Positions 51,338-59,804 of a stretch of DNA of 64,000 nt are shown here, in pieces; the stretch's first letter is position 1; the number at the start of each line of letters is the position of its first letter. Below the pieces are notes generated by a model, which did not search any database, was not told the origin of the DNA, and saw only the letters and a list, made by a program, of their open reading frames with translations. A program made the position numbers and the translations under genes. The stretch is from Pseudomonas fluorescens (GTDB lineage: Bacteria; Pseudomonadota; Gammaproteobacteria; Pseudomonadales; Pseudomonadaceae): NCBI RefSeq assembly GCF_000967965.1, contig NZ_LACC01000020.1, positions 1 through 64,000 on the forward strand, read 5' to 3'.

Positions 51338-52260
51338 TCACCGATTATTCCGACAGCCTGATCGTGCAGGAAGTGTCCCCGCGCGACGGTCTGCAAATCG
51401 AGCCGACCTGGGTTGAAACCGACGACAAGATTGCCCTGATCGATCAACTGTCGCAGGCCGGATTCAGCCGCATCGAAGCCGGTTCGTTCGTGTCGCCCAA
51501 GGCCATTCCGGCGCTGCGCGATGGCGAACTGGTGTTCAAGGGCATCGCCCGGCAACCGGGGGTGATCTACGTCGCGCTGATCCCCAACCTCAAAGGCGCG
51601 CAACGGGCGCTGGCGTGCCGTGCCGATGAGCTGAACCTGGTGATGTCCGCCAGCCAGACCCACAACCTGGCGAACATGCGCATGCGCTGTGAAGATTCAT
51701 TGGCTGCGTTCGGCGAGATTGTGCAGTTCGTTGGCGACAGTCCTGTGCGACTCAACGGCAGCATCGCCACCACCTTCGGCTGTCCGTTCGAAGGCAAGAT
51801 CGATGAGGACCGGGTACTGCACATCGTCGATGCCTATCAGGAACTCGGCATTCAGGGCGTCACCCTGGCCGATACCACGGGCATGGCCAATCCGCGTCAG
51901 GTCGACCGGCTGGTGCGCCGGGTGCTGCAGCGGGTGTCCCCGACGGACCTGACCCTGCATTTTCACAACACCCGCGGCCTTGGCCTTTGCAACGTGCTGG
52001 CCGCCTACGAGGCCGGCGCCCGACGCTTCGACGCGGCTCTCGGCGGCCTCGGCGGCTGCCCGTTTGCGCCGGGGGCGTCGGGAAACATCTGCACCGAGGA
52101 TCTGGTGAACCTGTGCGACGAAGTCGGCATTCATACCGGTATCGATCTGCCGCTGCTGTTGAAACTGTCCCGAGGACTGCCGGCGCTGCTCGGTCATGAA
52201 GTGCCCGGACAACTGGCCAAGGCCGGGCGCAATTGTGATTTGCACCCGACACCCTCCTGA
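51334..52260 (+). CDS. Hydroxymethylglutaryl-CoA lyase family protein
   Basis: This 308-residue HMGL-like TIM-barrel enzyme has the N-terminal metal/catalytic motif EVSPRDGLQ and the C-terminal glycine loop GGLGGCPFAPGASGNICTEDLV with its cysteine. It cleaves a 3-hydroxyacyl-CoA, such as 3-hydroxy-3-methylglutaryl-CoA or citramalyl-CoA, to acetyl- or pyruvyl-type products. The preceding CoA-transferase and following transporter suggest use of an imported 3-hydroxy-dicarboxylate; the exact acid is not determined. Confidence 0.85.
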   Translation: MITDYSDSLIVQEVSPRDGLQIEPTWVETDDKIALIDQLSQAGFSRIEAGSFVSPKAIPALRDGELVFKGIARQPGVIYVALIPNLKGAQRALACRADELNLVMSASQTHNLANMRMRCEDSLAAFGEIVQFVGDSPVRLNGSIATTFGCPFEGKIDEDRVLHIVDAYQELGIQGVTLADTTGMANPRQVDRLVRRVLQRVSPTDLTLHFHNTRGLGLCNVLAAYEAGARRFDAALGGLGGCPFAPGASGNICTEDLVNLCDEVGIHTGIDLPLLLKLSRGLPALLGHEVPGQLAKAGRNCDLHPTPS

Positions 52261-52277
52261 CCAAGCCCGCTCCCACA
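52261..52277. repeat. Partial REP unit
   Basis: CCAAGCCCGCTCCCACA is a single truncated GGGAGCGGGC-type REP arm directly after the lyase stop codon, without an inverted partner. Confidence 0.6.
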
Positions 52278-52300
52278 ATAAAAAAGCACCTCAACCAGAC

Positions 52301-52311
52301 AACAAAAACAA
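52301..52311 (+). promoter_or_regulatory. A-rich Crc/Hfq-type motif before the MFS gene
   Basis: AACAAAAACAA contains two overlapping AANAANAA matches 36 nt before the transporter start. It is a candidate catabolite-repression site in the leader. Confidence 0.35.
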
Positions 52312-52347
52312 TCGGACACCCAAGGGAAGTCCGCCTGGAGAAACGCA

Positions 52348-53679
52348 ATGACCCTAAATGCACTGGAGGCCGGCGCGAGCCCGGCCGTTAGCCACGACGA
52401 AGAAAAAGCCCTGGTCAGCAAAGTCGCCTGGCGCCTGATGCCGCTGATCATGGTCTGCTACCTGTTCGCGTTTTTCGACCGCATCAACATCAGCTTCGCC
52501 AAGTTTCAGCTGCAGACCGACCTGAGCCTGAGCGACACCGCTTACGGCCTGGGTGCCGGGTTGTTCGTGGTCGGTTATGTGATTTTCGAAGTGCCCAGCA
52601 ACATGATGCTGTACAAGGTCGGCGCCCGGCGCTGGATCGCCCGGATCATGATGTCCTGGGGCTTGGCCACGGCGGCCATGGTGTTCGTCAACAGCGAATG
52701 GCAGTTCTATGTGCTGCGCTTCGTGATCGGCGCGATGGAGGCGGGGTTTGCCCCGGGCGTGCTGTATTACCTGACCCTGTGGTTTCCGCAGCACTATCGC
52801 GGGCGCATTACCTCGATGCTGTTCCTGTCGTCGGCGTTCGCCGGCCTGGTGGGCGCGCCGTTCTCCGGCCTGGTGTTGCAACACCTCGATGGCGTGCTGC
52901 AAATGCGTGGCTGGCACTGGCTGTTCCTGCTCGGTGGCGTGCCCTGTATCGGCCTCGGTTTGCTGGTGCTGACCCTGCTCAAGGATCGCATCGAAGATGC
53001 CCATTGGCTGACGTCATCGGAGAAGACCCTGCTGGCCAGCCGCATCGCTCAGCATGAGCCGCACAAGAGTGGCGGTTCGCTGCTCGCCGCACTCAAGATT
53101 CCGGGTTTCCTGACCTTGGGCCTGATCTATTTCCTGATTCAGGTGGCGTCCTACGGCCTGAATTTCTGGGCGCCGCAACTGATCCGCAGCGCTGGCACCG
53201 AAAGTCCGGTGATGATCGGCTTGCTGACGGCCATCCCATATATCTGTGGTGCCATCAGCATGGTGGTGATCGGACGCCTGTCCGATGCTACTGGCGAGCG
53301 ACGCAAGTTTGTCGCCGGTCTGGTGGCAGTCGGCGCGGTCGGGTTCTTCTGCGCCGGGATCTTCGCCAACCACACGACCTTCCTGATTGTCGCGTTGGGC
53401 CTGCTCGGTGCCGGGATCATCGCCTCCATCCCGAGCTTCTGGACCCTGCCGCCGAAACTGCTGGCCGGTGCCGGCGCGGGTGCTGCCGGCGGGATTGCGG
53501 TGATCAACACCCTGGGCCAGTTCGGTGGCATCGTCAGTCCGGTGATGGTCGGCCGGATCAAGGACCTGACCGGCAGCACCACACCGGCGCTGTATGTCAT
53601 TGGTGTCTGTGCGCTGATTGCGGTGGCGCTGTTGCTGTGGGGGTTGCCGCAGAAGTTGCGCACACTCGATAAGTTTTAA
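52348..53679 (+). CDS. MFS anion:cation symporter
   Basis: This 443-residue, 12-helix transporter belongs to the anion:cation symporter (phthalate-permease-like) branch of the MFS: YLFAFFDRINISFAKFQL in helix 1, GLGAGLFVVGYVIFEVPSNMMLYKVGARRWIARI and RFVIGAMEAGFAPGVLYYLTLWFP. This branch imports organic acids. With the upstream CoA-transferase and lyase it forms a probable uptake-and-cleavage unit for a dicarboxylic hydroxy acid. GGAGAAA precedes the start. Confidence 0.88.
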   Translation: MTLNALEAGASPAVSHDEEKALVSKVAWRLMPLIMVCYLFAFFDRINISFAKFQLQTDLSLSDTAYGLGAGLFVVGYVIFEVPSNMMLYKVGARRWIARIMMSWGLATAAMVFVNSEWQFYVLRFVIGAMEAGFAPGVLYYLTLWFPQHYRGRITSMLFLSSAFAGLVGAPFSGLVLQHLDGVLQMRGWHWLFLLGGVPCIGLGLLVLTLLKDRIEDAHWLTSSEKTLLASRIAQHEPHKSGGSLLAALKIPGFLTLGLIYFLIQVASYGLNFWAPQLIRSAGTESPVMIGLLTAIPYICGAISMVVIGRLSDATGERRKFVAGLVAVGAVGFFCAGIFANHTTFLIVALGLLGAGIIASIPSFWTLPPKLLAGAGAGAAGGIAVINTLGQFGGIVSPVMVGRIKDLTGSTTPALYVIGVCALIAVALLLWGLPQKLRTLDKF

Positions 53680-53752
53680 AAGATCGCAGCCTTCGGCAGC
53701 GCCTGCTCGGACCACGCATCCCCGTAGGAGCTGCCGGCGGCTGCGATCTTTT
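53678..53752. repeat. Palindromic repeat of a distinct family (GATCGCAG)
   Basis: AAAAGATCGCAGCC and GGCTGCGATCTTTT form a 14-bp inverted repeat across about 50 nt, with an inner GTAGGAGCTGCCGG. This is a third repeat family in the window. It sits between convergent genes and its T-runs could serve as terminators. Confidence 0.75.
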
Positions 53753-53757
53753 GATCT

Positions 53758-54246
53758 TCAAGAAGTCGCTGTCATCGCTTTTTGCGCAGTGTCACTGAAC
53801 TGAATCAACACCACCCCGGCCATCAACAGCACCACCCCAACCACCTTGGGCAAGGTGACCTGACGCTCCACCAATCCAAACCAGCCGTAGTGATCCAGCA
53901 ACAACGACGCCACCACTTGCCCCGCCAGCGCCAATGCCATGAACCCCGCGGCACCCAGCTTGGGCAGCAGCACCAATGCCAGGGAAATGAAGATCACCCC
54001 AAAAGCGCCACCGGCCCACATCCAAAGCGGCGCCTTGCTGATGAATGCCAGTGACGGCAACGGCAAGCGCATCGCAACGATGATTGGCAACAGCACGATA
54101 ACGCTCACCAGCAACGAGGCGAGCGTCGCCCACAACGGATGGCCCAACCCGCGCCCGAGGTTGACGTTGATCGCACTCTGAAACGGCACCACTGCCCCGG
54201 CGATCATCGCCAGCCCTATCAGACCGGCCCAATGCAACGTACTCAT
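53758..54246 (-). CDS. DMT-superfamily transporter, DUF606 type
   Basis: This 162-residue inner-membrane protein has five hydrophobic helices and fits the DUF606 (YdcZ) group, half-length members of the drug/metabolite transporter superfamily that dimerise. Typical stretch: AGAVVPFQSAINVNLGRGLGHPLWATL. It is divergent from the LysR gene at 54324 with 77 nt between, so the regulator may control it. Substrate unknown. Confidence 0.85.
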   Translation of the reverse strand: MSTLHWAGLIGLAMIAGAVVPFQSAINVNLGRGLGHPLWATLASLLVSVIVLLPIIVAMRLPLPSLAFISKAPLWMWAGGAFGVIFISLALVLLPKLGAAGFMALALAGQVVASLLLDHYGWFGLVERQVTLPKVVGVVLLMAGVVLIQFSDTAQKAMTATS

Positions 54247-54323
54247 GATCGATCTCCAACAGGTTTTGCTGGACTCTAGGGTATTCGTCGCGCAGATTTA
54301 AATTCCGTTTTGTAATCCAGAAC

Positions 54324-55232
54324 ATGCAGCAGATGAATGATCTACGACGCATCGACCTCAACTTGCTGGTGATCCTCGACGCCTTGCTCAGCGAGCAACA
54401 CGTGACCCGGGCGGCCGAGCGTCTGCACTTGAGCCAGCCGGCGGTCAGCCATGCGCTGGCGCGATTGCGTGACCTGCTCGGCGATCCGCTGCTGGTGCGC
54501 GCCGGTGCCGGCCTTGTATCGACTGCGCGAGCATTGGAACTGGTGGCACCGCTGGCCGAAGCCCTGGCCCAGGTGCAAGCGCTGCTGGCGCCGAACGCCT
54601 TCGATCCCGCGACCACCCGGCGTACCTTCCGCCTGGCGATGTCCGACTACGGCGCTGCCATTGTCTTGCCGGGACTGATCCGAACCTTGCGCCGCGAAGC
54701 GCCGGGCATCGACCTGCAAATCAGCCATGGCAGCCGCGAAAGCATGCTCGAAGGCGTGCTCAACGGTGACATTGACGTCGCCGCCGGTGTATTCCCGGAA
54801 ATGCCCAACGAATTGCGCAGCACCCCGCTGTTCGAAGAGCACTACGCCTGCCTGGTGGACCGCAACAGCCTGCCTGCCGAGGGTGTCCTCGACCTGCCCA
54901 CCTATCTGGCACGCCCCCACGTCCTGTTGGAAATGCGCGGCAGCGGCACCCCGGAGATCGAGCGTGCACTGACCGCCTTGCGCGAACGCCGGCGTGTCGC
55001 CATCAGCCTGCCGCACTGGAGCGTCGCCCCGCAGCTCATGAGCGGCACCGACCTGATCCTCACCGTCGCGTCGCGCGGCTTACGCGATACCGATGAGTCC
55101 TCGTTGGTCGTCGTGCCGCCGCCGTTTCATATTCCGTCGTTCACCTTTGTGCTGGCGTGGCATAAGCGGCGCGGTGGGGATCAGGCGTTGAACTGGTTGA
55201 ATCGCAGGATTGAGGAGGGGATCGAACGCTAG
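54324..55232 (+). CDS. LysR-family transcriptional regulator
   Basis: This 302-residue LysR regulator of the NodD/NahR-like branch (DLRRIDLNLLVILDALLSEQHVTRAAERLHLSQPAVSHALARLRDLLGDPLLVR). The DNA-binding part occupies residues 8-66 and the effector domain the rest. It is divergent from the DUF606 transporter, the usual layout for LysR control of a neighbour. The effector is unknown. Confidence 0.9.
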   Translation: MQQMNDLRRIDLNLLVILDALLSEQHVTRAAERLHLSQPAVSHALARLRDLLGDPLLVRAGAGLVSTARALELVAPLAEALAQVQALLAPNAFDPATTRRTFRLAMSDYGAAIVLPGLIRTLRREAPGIDLQISHGSRESMLEGVLNGDIDVAAGVFPEMPNELRSTPLFEEHYACLVDRNSLPAEGVLDLPTYLARPHVLLEMRGSGTPEIERALTALRERRRVAISLPHWSVAPQLMSGTDLILTVASRGLRDTDESSLVVVPPPFHIPSFTFVLAWHKRRGGDQALNWLNRRIEEGIER

Positions 55233-55252
55233 AAGCTTTTCTAAAATGGCCT

Positions 55253-55537
55253 TTACCAACTGGAAGGTGGCAGGCGACGTGTATGAAAAATTCGTAGTAC
55301 CTGAAGCCGACCTTGGCGAACCCGGTAGGGAATCAAATAGGGGCGATCAGGCATGACCCATTCCCGGGTGCCGGGTAAGCGTCCCTCACGACCCGTCGCT
55401 GGAAATCGGGCAAGGTGATCAACACTGGCGAGAATCGCCTGGACAAAATCTGCTGCAGCTTTTGGATTTTCGATGGCGATGTACGCGGCTTCGTCATCCA
55501 GATTCTTTAACGCCGTACGCAACCACTCAACGCGCAT
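55253..55537 (-). CDS. RelE/ParE-family toxin
   Basis: This 94-residue protein has the ParE/RelE pattern (VEWLRTALKNLDDEAAYIAIENPKAAADFVQAILASVDHLARFPATGREGRLPGTRE and YLIPYRVRQGRLQVLRIFHTRR). ParE members poison DNA gyrase, RelE members cut mRNA on ribosomes; this sequence looks nearer ParE. Its start overlaps the antitoxin stop by 11 bases, the standard antitoxin-first arrangement. Confidence 0.87.
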   Translation of the reverse strand: MRVEWLRTALKNLDDEAAYIAIENPKAAADFVQAILASVDHLARFPATGREGRLPGTREWVMPDRPYLIPYRVRQGRLQVLRIFHTRRLPPSSW

Positions 55538-55766
55538 TCGCCGTCCACTTGTCGGCCATTGCGTTCACTTCGTCTTGTGTCGCGAAGTCACCTTCATCGG
55601 CTTCTTTCAAGGCTTTCTGAATTTCCTCGATTTGCCACGCTTCACGGGCCAGGTATTCACGCAGCGCATCCACCGCCAGAAATGATTTGCTGCGGCCCGT
55701 TGCTTTGGAAAGACTCGCGAGAGTATCGGCTATTTCGTCTGGTATGCGCAGGGACATAACTGACAT
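55527..55766 (-). CDS. CopG/ParD-type antitoxin
   Basis: This 79-residue ribbon-helix-helix antitoxin reads MSVMSLRIPDEIADTLASL at the N terminus, giving the DNA-binding strand (MSLRIP) and the first helix. The C-terminal acidic part (EIQKALKEADEGDFATQDEV) should wrap the toxin. An ATG three codons downstream is an alternative start; longer upstream starts are rejected. It would repress its own operon with the toxin. Confidence 0.87.
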   Translation of the reverse strand: MSVMSLRIPDEIADTLASLSKATGRSKSFLAVDALREYLAREAWQIEEIQKALKEADEGDFATQDEVNAMADKWTANAR

Positions 55767-55971
55767 GGTGATCTCGATGTAGTGGTTTGTAATACAACAT
55801 ACTACAGTGTCATGCAGGGGGGGAGGCCAGCCCCGTTTGTCAGTCGTAACAAATGTTCTTGCGGTAGTGCTGAATCCTTCCGTCTGCCGTGTGCGGATTT
55901 GGACGTTTTTCGTTGCCAATCTCATAGGTGAAACCTGCGTTGCACCTGAAAACCTCAAAGGTCTTAACCCC

Positions 55972-56388
55972 ATGCTCACAGGCCTCAACCACATGACCTT
56001 CGCCGTCACCGACCTGAACCGCAGCGTGGCGTTCTACCAGAGTCTCCTGCAAATGCGCCTCGAAGCCACTTGGGATACCGGCGCCTACCTGTCGCTGCCG
56101 AGGTTGTGGTTGTGCCTCTCCCTCGACCCGCTACGCCATCCCGAGCCCGCCGCCGACTACACCCATTACGCTTTCAGTCTCGATGCGGCGGATTTTCCGC
56201 GTTTCGTCGAGCGCCTGCGATCCGTCCAGGTTCACGAATGGCGCGACAACTGCAGCGAGGGCGCATCGTTCTACTTCCTCGACCCGGATGGCCACAAGCT
56301 GGAAGCCCATGTTGGTGACCTGGCGTCGCGCCTTTCGGCCTGCCGGCAGCGGCCGTATGCGGGGATGAAGTTCTTCGACAATCTGTAA
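55972..56388 (+). CDS. fosA: Fosfomycin-resistance glutathione transferase
   Basis: This 138-residue protein closely resembles FosA of P. aeruginosa, a Mn2+-dependent glutathione transferase that opens the epoxide of fosfomycin. Metal ligands can be placed as H7 (GLNHMTF), H65 (DYTHYAF) and E111 (KLEAHVGD), one later than P. aeruginosa H64 and E110. GWDxGAYL-like and CRQRPYAGMKF are also conserved. The start at 55972 gives the normal length. Confidence 0.92.
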   Translation: MLTGLNHMTFAVTDLNRSVAFYQSLLQMRLEATWDTGAYLSLPRLWLCLSLDPLRHPEPAADYTHYAFSLDAADFPRFVERLRSVQVHEWRDNCSEGASFYFLDPDGHKLEAHVGDLASRLSACRQRPYAGMKFFDNL

Positions 56389-56452
56389 GTCGATGTTGCG
56401 GAGCCTGATATAGACTGGTGGCCATTCACCATGCCGTTCATAAGGACTTCCC

Positions 56453-57091
56453 ATGACCCCATCGTTGCTAATGGCCGTGCTTGCCTCGGGTTTTATCTAC
56501 GGCATCACCCCGGGGCCGGGTGTGCTGGCGGTGTTCGGCATTGGCGCGGCCCATGGGCGACGGGCCGGGGCGGGGTTTCTGTGCGGGCATTTGCTCGGCG
56601 ATGTGGTGTGGTGCAGCACGGCGCTGATCGCGATTGTCGGTGCGCGGGAGATCGGCAGTACCGCGTTCGACGTGCTCGGTGTGCTCAGCGGCCTGTACCT
56701 GTTCTGGCTTGGCTGGCGTGCGGTGCGCGCCCGACGCAGCAGCGTTGATGCGCCGCAGGGCCCGGCGCGGCAGCCGTTCTGGCACGGCATTCTGTTTGGC
56801 TTGACCAATCCCAAGGCCTATCCGGTGGCGGTGGCGACGTTCACGGCGTTGCTGTCGAGCCGTGCGGAACTGCTCAACTGGTCGATGCTGCCGGCGCTGA
56901 TCGCCCTGAGTTTCGTTGGCGGTTTGCTCGCCTACGCTATTCTCATTGGCATTGTCGGTGCGCGGCGGGTGCGCAGCTTGTACCAGCGTCATGAACTGGC
57001 CATCACCCGGTTGTGCGGGGTGATGTTCATCGGTTTCGCCATCAACGCACTGGTACATGCGTTGCCGGGGCTGATGCCGAACAAGGCTTGA
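56453..57091 (+). CDS. LysE/RhtB-family exporter
   Basis: This 212-residue inner-membrane protein has the LysE-type helix pattern and motif (GFIYGITPGPGVLAVFGIGAAHGRRAGAGFLCGHLLGD). The family exports amino acids or homoserine lactones. The substrate cannot be inferred. It lies 64 nt after fosA and 79 nt before the diguanylate cyclase. Confidence 0.85.
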   Translation: MTPSLLMAVLASGFIYGITPGPGVLAVFGIGAAHGRRAGAGFLCGHLLGDVVWCSTALIAIVGAREIGSTAFDVLGVLSGLYLFWLGWRAVRARRSSVDAPQGPARQPFWHGILFGLTNPKAYPVAVATFTALLSSRAELLNWSMLPALIALSFVGGLLAYAILIGIVGARRVRSLYQRHELAITRLCGVMFIGFAINALVHALPGLMPNKA

Positions 57092-57170
57092 ACGTGATAA
57101 CAAGGATGCAAGACTGACAGGGCAGGGATGGTTGATGAGCGCTGCATTATCGGGACACCCACGCTGAACC

Positions 57171-58517
57171 ATGGAAAACCGGAATTCCGCGCCGCTGGCG
57201 AGCTATATCGATCTGTTGCTGGACGCCGTCTGTGCGGTGGATAAGCAGGGGCGCTTCGTTTTTGTCAGCGCGGCGTGCGAGCGCATTTTCGGCTACAGCG
57301 CCGATGAGATGATCGGCGAGACGATGATCGACATGGTGCATCCGGGCGACCGCCAGCGCACCCTTGACGCCGCCCGGGAAATCATGGGCGGCGAACCCAA
57401 GCTCAACTTCGAAAACCGCTACCTGCGCAAGGATGGCCGCGTGGTGCACATCCTCTGGTCGGCGCGTTGGTCCGAGGACGATCAGTTGCGCATCGCGGTG
57501 GCCCGCGACATCACCGAACGCAAGCAGGCCGAATCGCGGCAGGCAGCGTTGTATGCGATTTCCGAAGCGGCCCATGCGGCAGAGGATCTGCTGGCGTTGT
57601 TCAAGCGCATCCACATGATCATCGGCGAATGGCTGCCGGCACTGAATTTTTCCGTGGCGCTGTACGACGAGCACTGCGCGCAGCTGAATTTCCCTTATCA
57701 CGTCGATGACCACGAGCCACGGCCCGAACAGCCCGGAACCATGACCGGGCGCTTGTGCACCGAGGTGATCCGTACGGGGCAGCCGATCCTGTTGACCCCG
57801 GACCAGTGCACACCTCCTGCCGGCTTCGAAGCGCTGTTGACCGAGCAGAACGCTCCGTGTTGGCTGGGTGTGCCGCTGAACTCGCAAAACGGCACCATCG
57901 GCGCGTTGATCGTCAAAAGCATACCGGGCGGCGAGCGCTACACCGAGCAAGACAAGGAACTGCTGCAATACGTCTGCGCCCAGGTCGCGACCGCCATCGA
58001 GCGCAAGCAACTGCATGCCCGCCTGCAATACATGGCCCAGTACGACCAACTGACCCAGTTACCCAACCGTGAACTGCTGCGCGACCGGCTCAAGGCATCA
58101 CTGCAAGTGGCCCGGGAGGACCGCGGGCGCATGGCGCTGTTGTACGTCGACCTCGACCGTTTCAAGCACGTCAACGACACCCATGGCCACGCGGTCGGCG
58201 ACATGCTGCTGCAGGCGGTGGCCAACCGGCTCAAGGGCTGCGTACGGGAAACCGACACCGTGGCCCGCATCGGCGGCGATGAGTTCGTGGTGTTGCTGCA
58301 CAGCATTCGCGCCGCGGACGATACCGACATCGTGGTCGAGAAAATCCGCCAGGTCCTGGTCCAGCCCCTGCGCCTGGACGGGCACAGCGTGAACATCCAG
58401 CCAAGTATCGGCGTCGCCCGATACCCCGATCACGGCACCGAAGAGAAGCAATTGTTCCGGCATGCCGACGAGGCGATGTACTGCGCCAAACGCGAGCATC
58501 ACCTGCGACTGGTCTGA
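57171..58517 (+). CDS. PAS-GAF-GGDEF diguanylate cyclase
   Basis: This 448-residue cytoplasmic sensor enzyme has a PAS domain (about residues 10-120, with a PAC end at ARDITERKQAE), a GAF domain (about 135-280) and a GGDEF domain (about 285-445). GGDEF (368-372) is intact, and R359-E-T-D362 five residues before it forms the product-inhibition I-site, so cyclic-di-GMP synthesis with feedback is expected. No EAL domain and no membrane helix are present. The signals sensed are unknown. Confidence 0.93.
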   Translation: MENRNSAPLASYIDLLLDAVCAVDKQGRFVFVSAACERIFGYSADEMIGETMIDMVHPGDRQRTLDAAREIMGGEPKLNFENRYLRKDGRVVHILWSARWSEDDQLRIAVARDITERKQAESRQAALYAISEAAHAAEDLLALFKRIHMIIGEWLPALNFSVALYDEHCAQLNFPYHVDDHEPRPEQPGTMTGRLCTEVIRTGQPILLTPDQCTPPAGFEALLTEQNAPCWLGVPLNSQNGTIGALIVKSIPGGERYTEQDKELLQYVCAQVATAIERKQLHARLQYMAQYDQLTQLPNRELLRDRLKASLQVAREDRGRMALLYVDLDRFKHVNDTHGHAVGDMLLQAVANRLKGCVRETDTVARIGGDEFVVLLHSIRAADDTDIVVEKIRQVLVQPLRLDGHSVNIQPSIGVARYPDHGTEEKQLFRHADEAMYCAKREHHLRLV

Positions 58518-58635
58518 AATCCAGGGCACCGTTCGTCGTGGCATCCACGTAATTTTCTAAACCTTTTGGGACGCGCAAATTCAGATTCTATGCGGGCCAC
58601 AGCTCGCCGCGACTACCACCAAGAGGAAGAGAATC

Positions 58636-58794
58636 ATGCCTAATTCAAGAAACTCGAACTCGGGGAACTTTGCCAACGATCGAACGAAGGCCTCTGAAGC
58701 CGGTCGCAAGGGTGGGAAAACCACCACTACGACCGTCGATAAAGACCCGGCGAAACCCGACATGGGTCGCAAGGGCGGTCAGAAATCCCGCTAA
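58636..58794 (+). CDS. KGG-type small stress protein
   Basis: This 52-residue, very polar and basic protein has two KGG repeats, SEAGRKGGK (about residues 20-28) and DMGRKGGQ (42-49). This matches the con-10/YciG family of small proteins induced in stationary phase or general stress. AAGAGGAAGAG precedes the ATG. It is short, lacks cysteine and membrane segments, and is followed after 72 nt by the DUF4142 gene. Confidence 0.85.
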   Translation: MPNSRNSNSGNFANDRTKASEAGRKGGKTTTTTVDKDPAKPDMGRKGGQKSR

Positions 58795-58866
58795 AGGATG
58801 CAGGTGGTTTTGATTGAGAGGCGGGGGCGAAAGCTCCCGTTTGAATTTGAAGAGGAGGGCGCGACC

Positions 58867-59370
58867 ATGAACCGGATGGCCACCCGATTATGTAATACCA
58901 GTCTTGCCACGTTACTGGGCCTGTTTGCCAGCAGCGTCTTTGCCCAGTCGACTGCCGAATTCATCGACGAGGCCTCGGCAAAAGGTATTGCCGATATTGA
59001 AGCAAGTCGCCTGGCGCACCAGAAAGCCGAGTCCAAAGAGGTCAAGGACTACACCATTATCGTCATCAACGACCGCACCACGGCGAACCAGCATCTGGCG
59101 AAAATCGCCAGGCAACTGGATTTGCCTGTTGCCCCGCGCGAAGAAATTGTCGAAAAGGCCAAAGCCCTGATGCCACAAGTCATGGATGGGGCGACCTATG
59201 ACGAGGCCTATACAGCCAGTCAGGTGAAGACCACGCAGGAAGCCATCGATCAGCTGCAGCAGGAAGCGCAGACCACCGACGTGCCGCAAATCAAGGCGTT
59301 CGCCGAAGAAACCCTGCCCAAATTGCAAAATCATCTGCAAATGGCCAAGGCGTTGCAGGCCAAAAGTTGA
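58867..59370 (+). CDS. DUF4142 periplasmic protein
   Basis: This 167-residue exported protein has a signal peptide (about residues 1-26, ending SVFAQST) and a helical DUF4142 domain resembling ferritin-like bundles (EFIDEASAKGIADIEASRLAHQKAESKEVKDY, YDEAYTASQVKTTQEAIDQL). DUF4142 proteins are often found with stress genes; no metal site can be confirmed by eye. The start at 58867 follows GAGGAGGG. Confidence 0.87.
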   Translation: MNRMATRLCNTSLATLLGLFASSVFAQSTAEFIDEASAKGIADIEASRLAHQKAESKEVKDYTIIVINDRTTANQHLAKIARQLDLPVAPREEIVEKAKALMPQVMDGATYDEAYTASQVKTTQEAIDQLQQEAQTTDVPQIKAFAEETLPKLQNHLQMAKALQAKS

Positions 59371-59390
59371 ACGGAAGGATTGAACACAAA

Positions 59391-59421
59391 CGGCGCGGGA
59401 CTTCACTCACGCGCCGTTTTT
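59391..59421 (+). terminator. Intrinsic terminator after the DUF4142 gene
   Basis: CGGCGCG (59391-59397) and CGCGCCG (59410-59416) pair around a 12-nt loop and are followed by a run of Ts. Confidence 0.85.
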
Positions 59422-59425
59422 CTTT

Positions 59426-59592
59426 TCAGCACTGACTCAGGCGCGGCTTGGGGTTGTGCGTTGGGCTCAGGCCATTGAGGTCGAACACTTCGTTTTCACC
59501 CACGGCGCGGTAATGCCTGCGCAGCGTCTCCAGGAACGTCCGGGGTTACCGGCCCAGAGGGCGAGTTTCTGCGCGTTTTTTGCGAATTTCAT
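59426..59592 (-). pseudogene. Frameshifted small coding remnant
   Basis: Reading the minus strand from ATG at 59592, codons for MKFAKNAQKLALWAGNPG run in good frame. The downstream frame, offset by one base, then reads FLETLRRHYRAVGENEV and continues to a TGA at 59426. Restoring one base after GGACG would give a single reading frame of about 56 codons with GC-rich third positions. No similarity was recognised. A base-calling error rather than a real mutation is possible. Confidence 0.4.
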
Positions 59593-59804
59593 GACCGTGT
59601 TCTTTGTAGGGGATGAACCTGAAGTTCAGGCATCGGTGGCGAGATGAAAGTTCGGCTGGGTTTGCAACCCATTGAAGCACGACGGTGGGCAAGATCTTAA
59701 TTCTTGGTGGGATTCTTCCTTTGTGTCGGTTTGTGTCTAGTATCAATGGCAGTCAATTTGCCAGCATGTGTTCACACGGATCGAAACCGGAAAAGAGGCT
59801 ACTC

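Larger units (their letters stand above)
59371..59804. other. Interval with a terminator and a broken small gene
   Basis: About 430 bases. They hold the terminator of the DUF4142 gene (59391-59421), a frameshifted small minus-strand coding stretch (59426-59592), then AT-richer sequence leading to the nuclease-like gene. Nothing else could be supported. Confidence 0.5.

Noticed and set aside
59456..59647. 63-codon plus-strand frame
   Set aside because: It is antisense to the better-coded frameshifted minus-strand remnant and has no ribosome-binding site.
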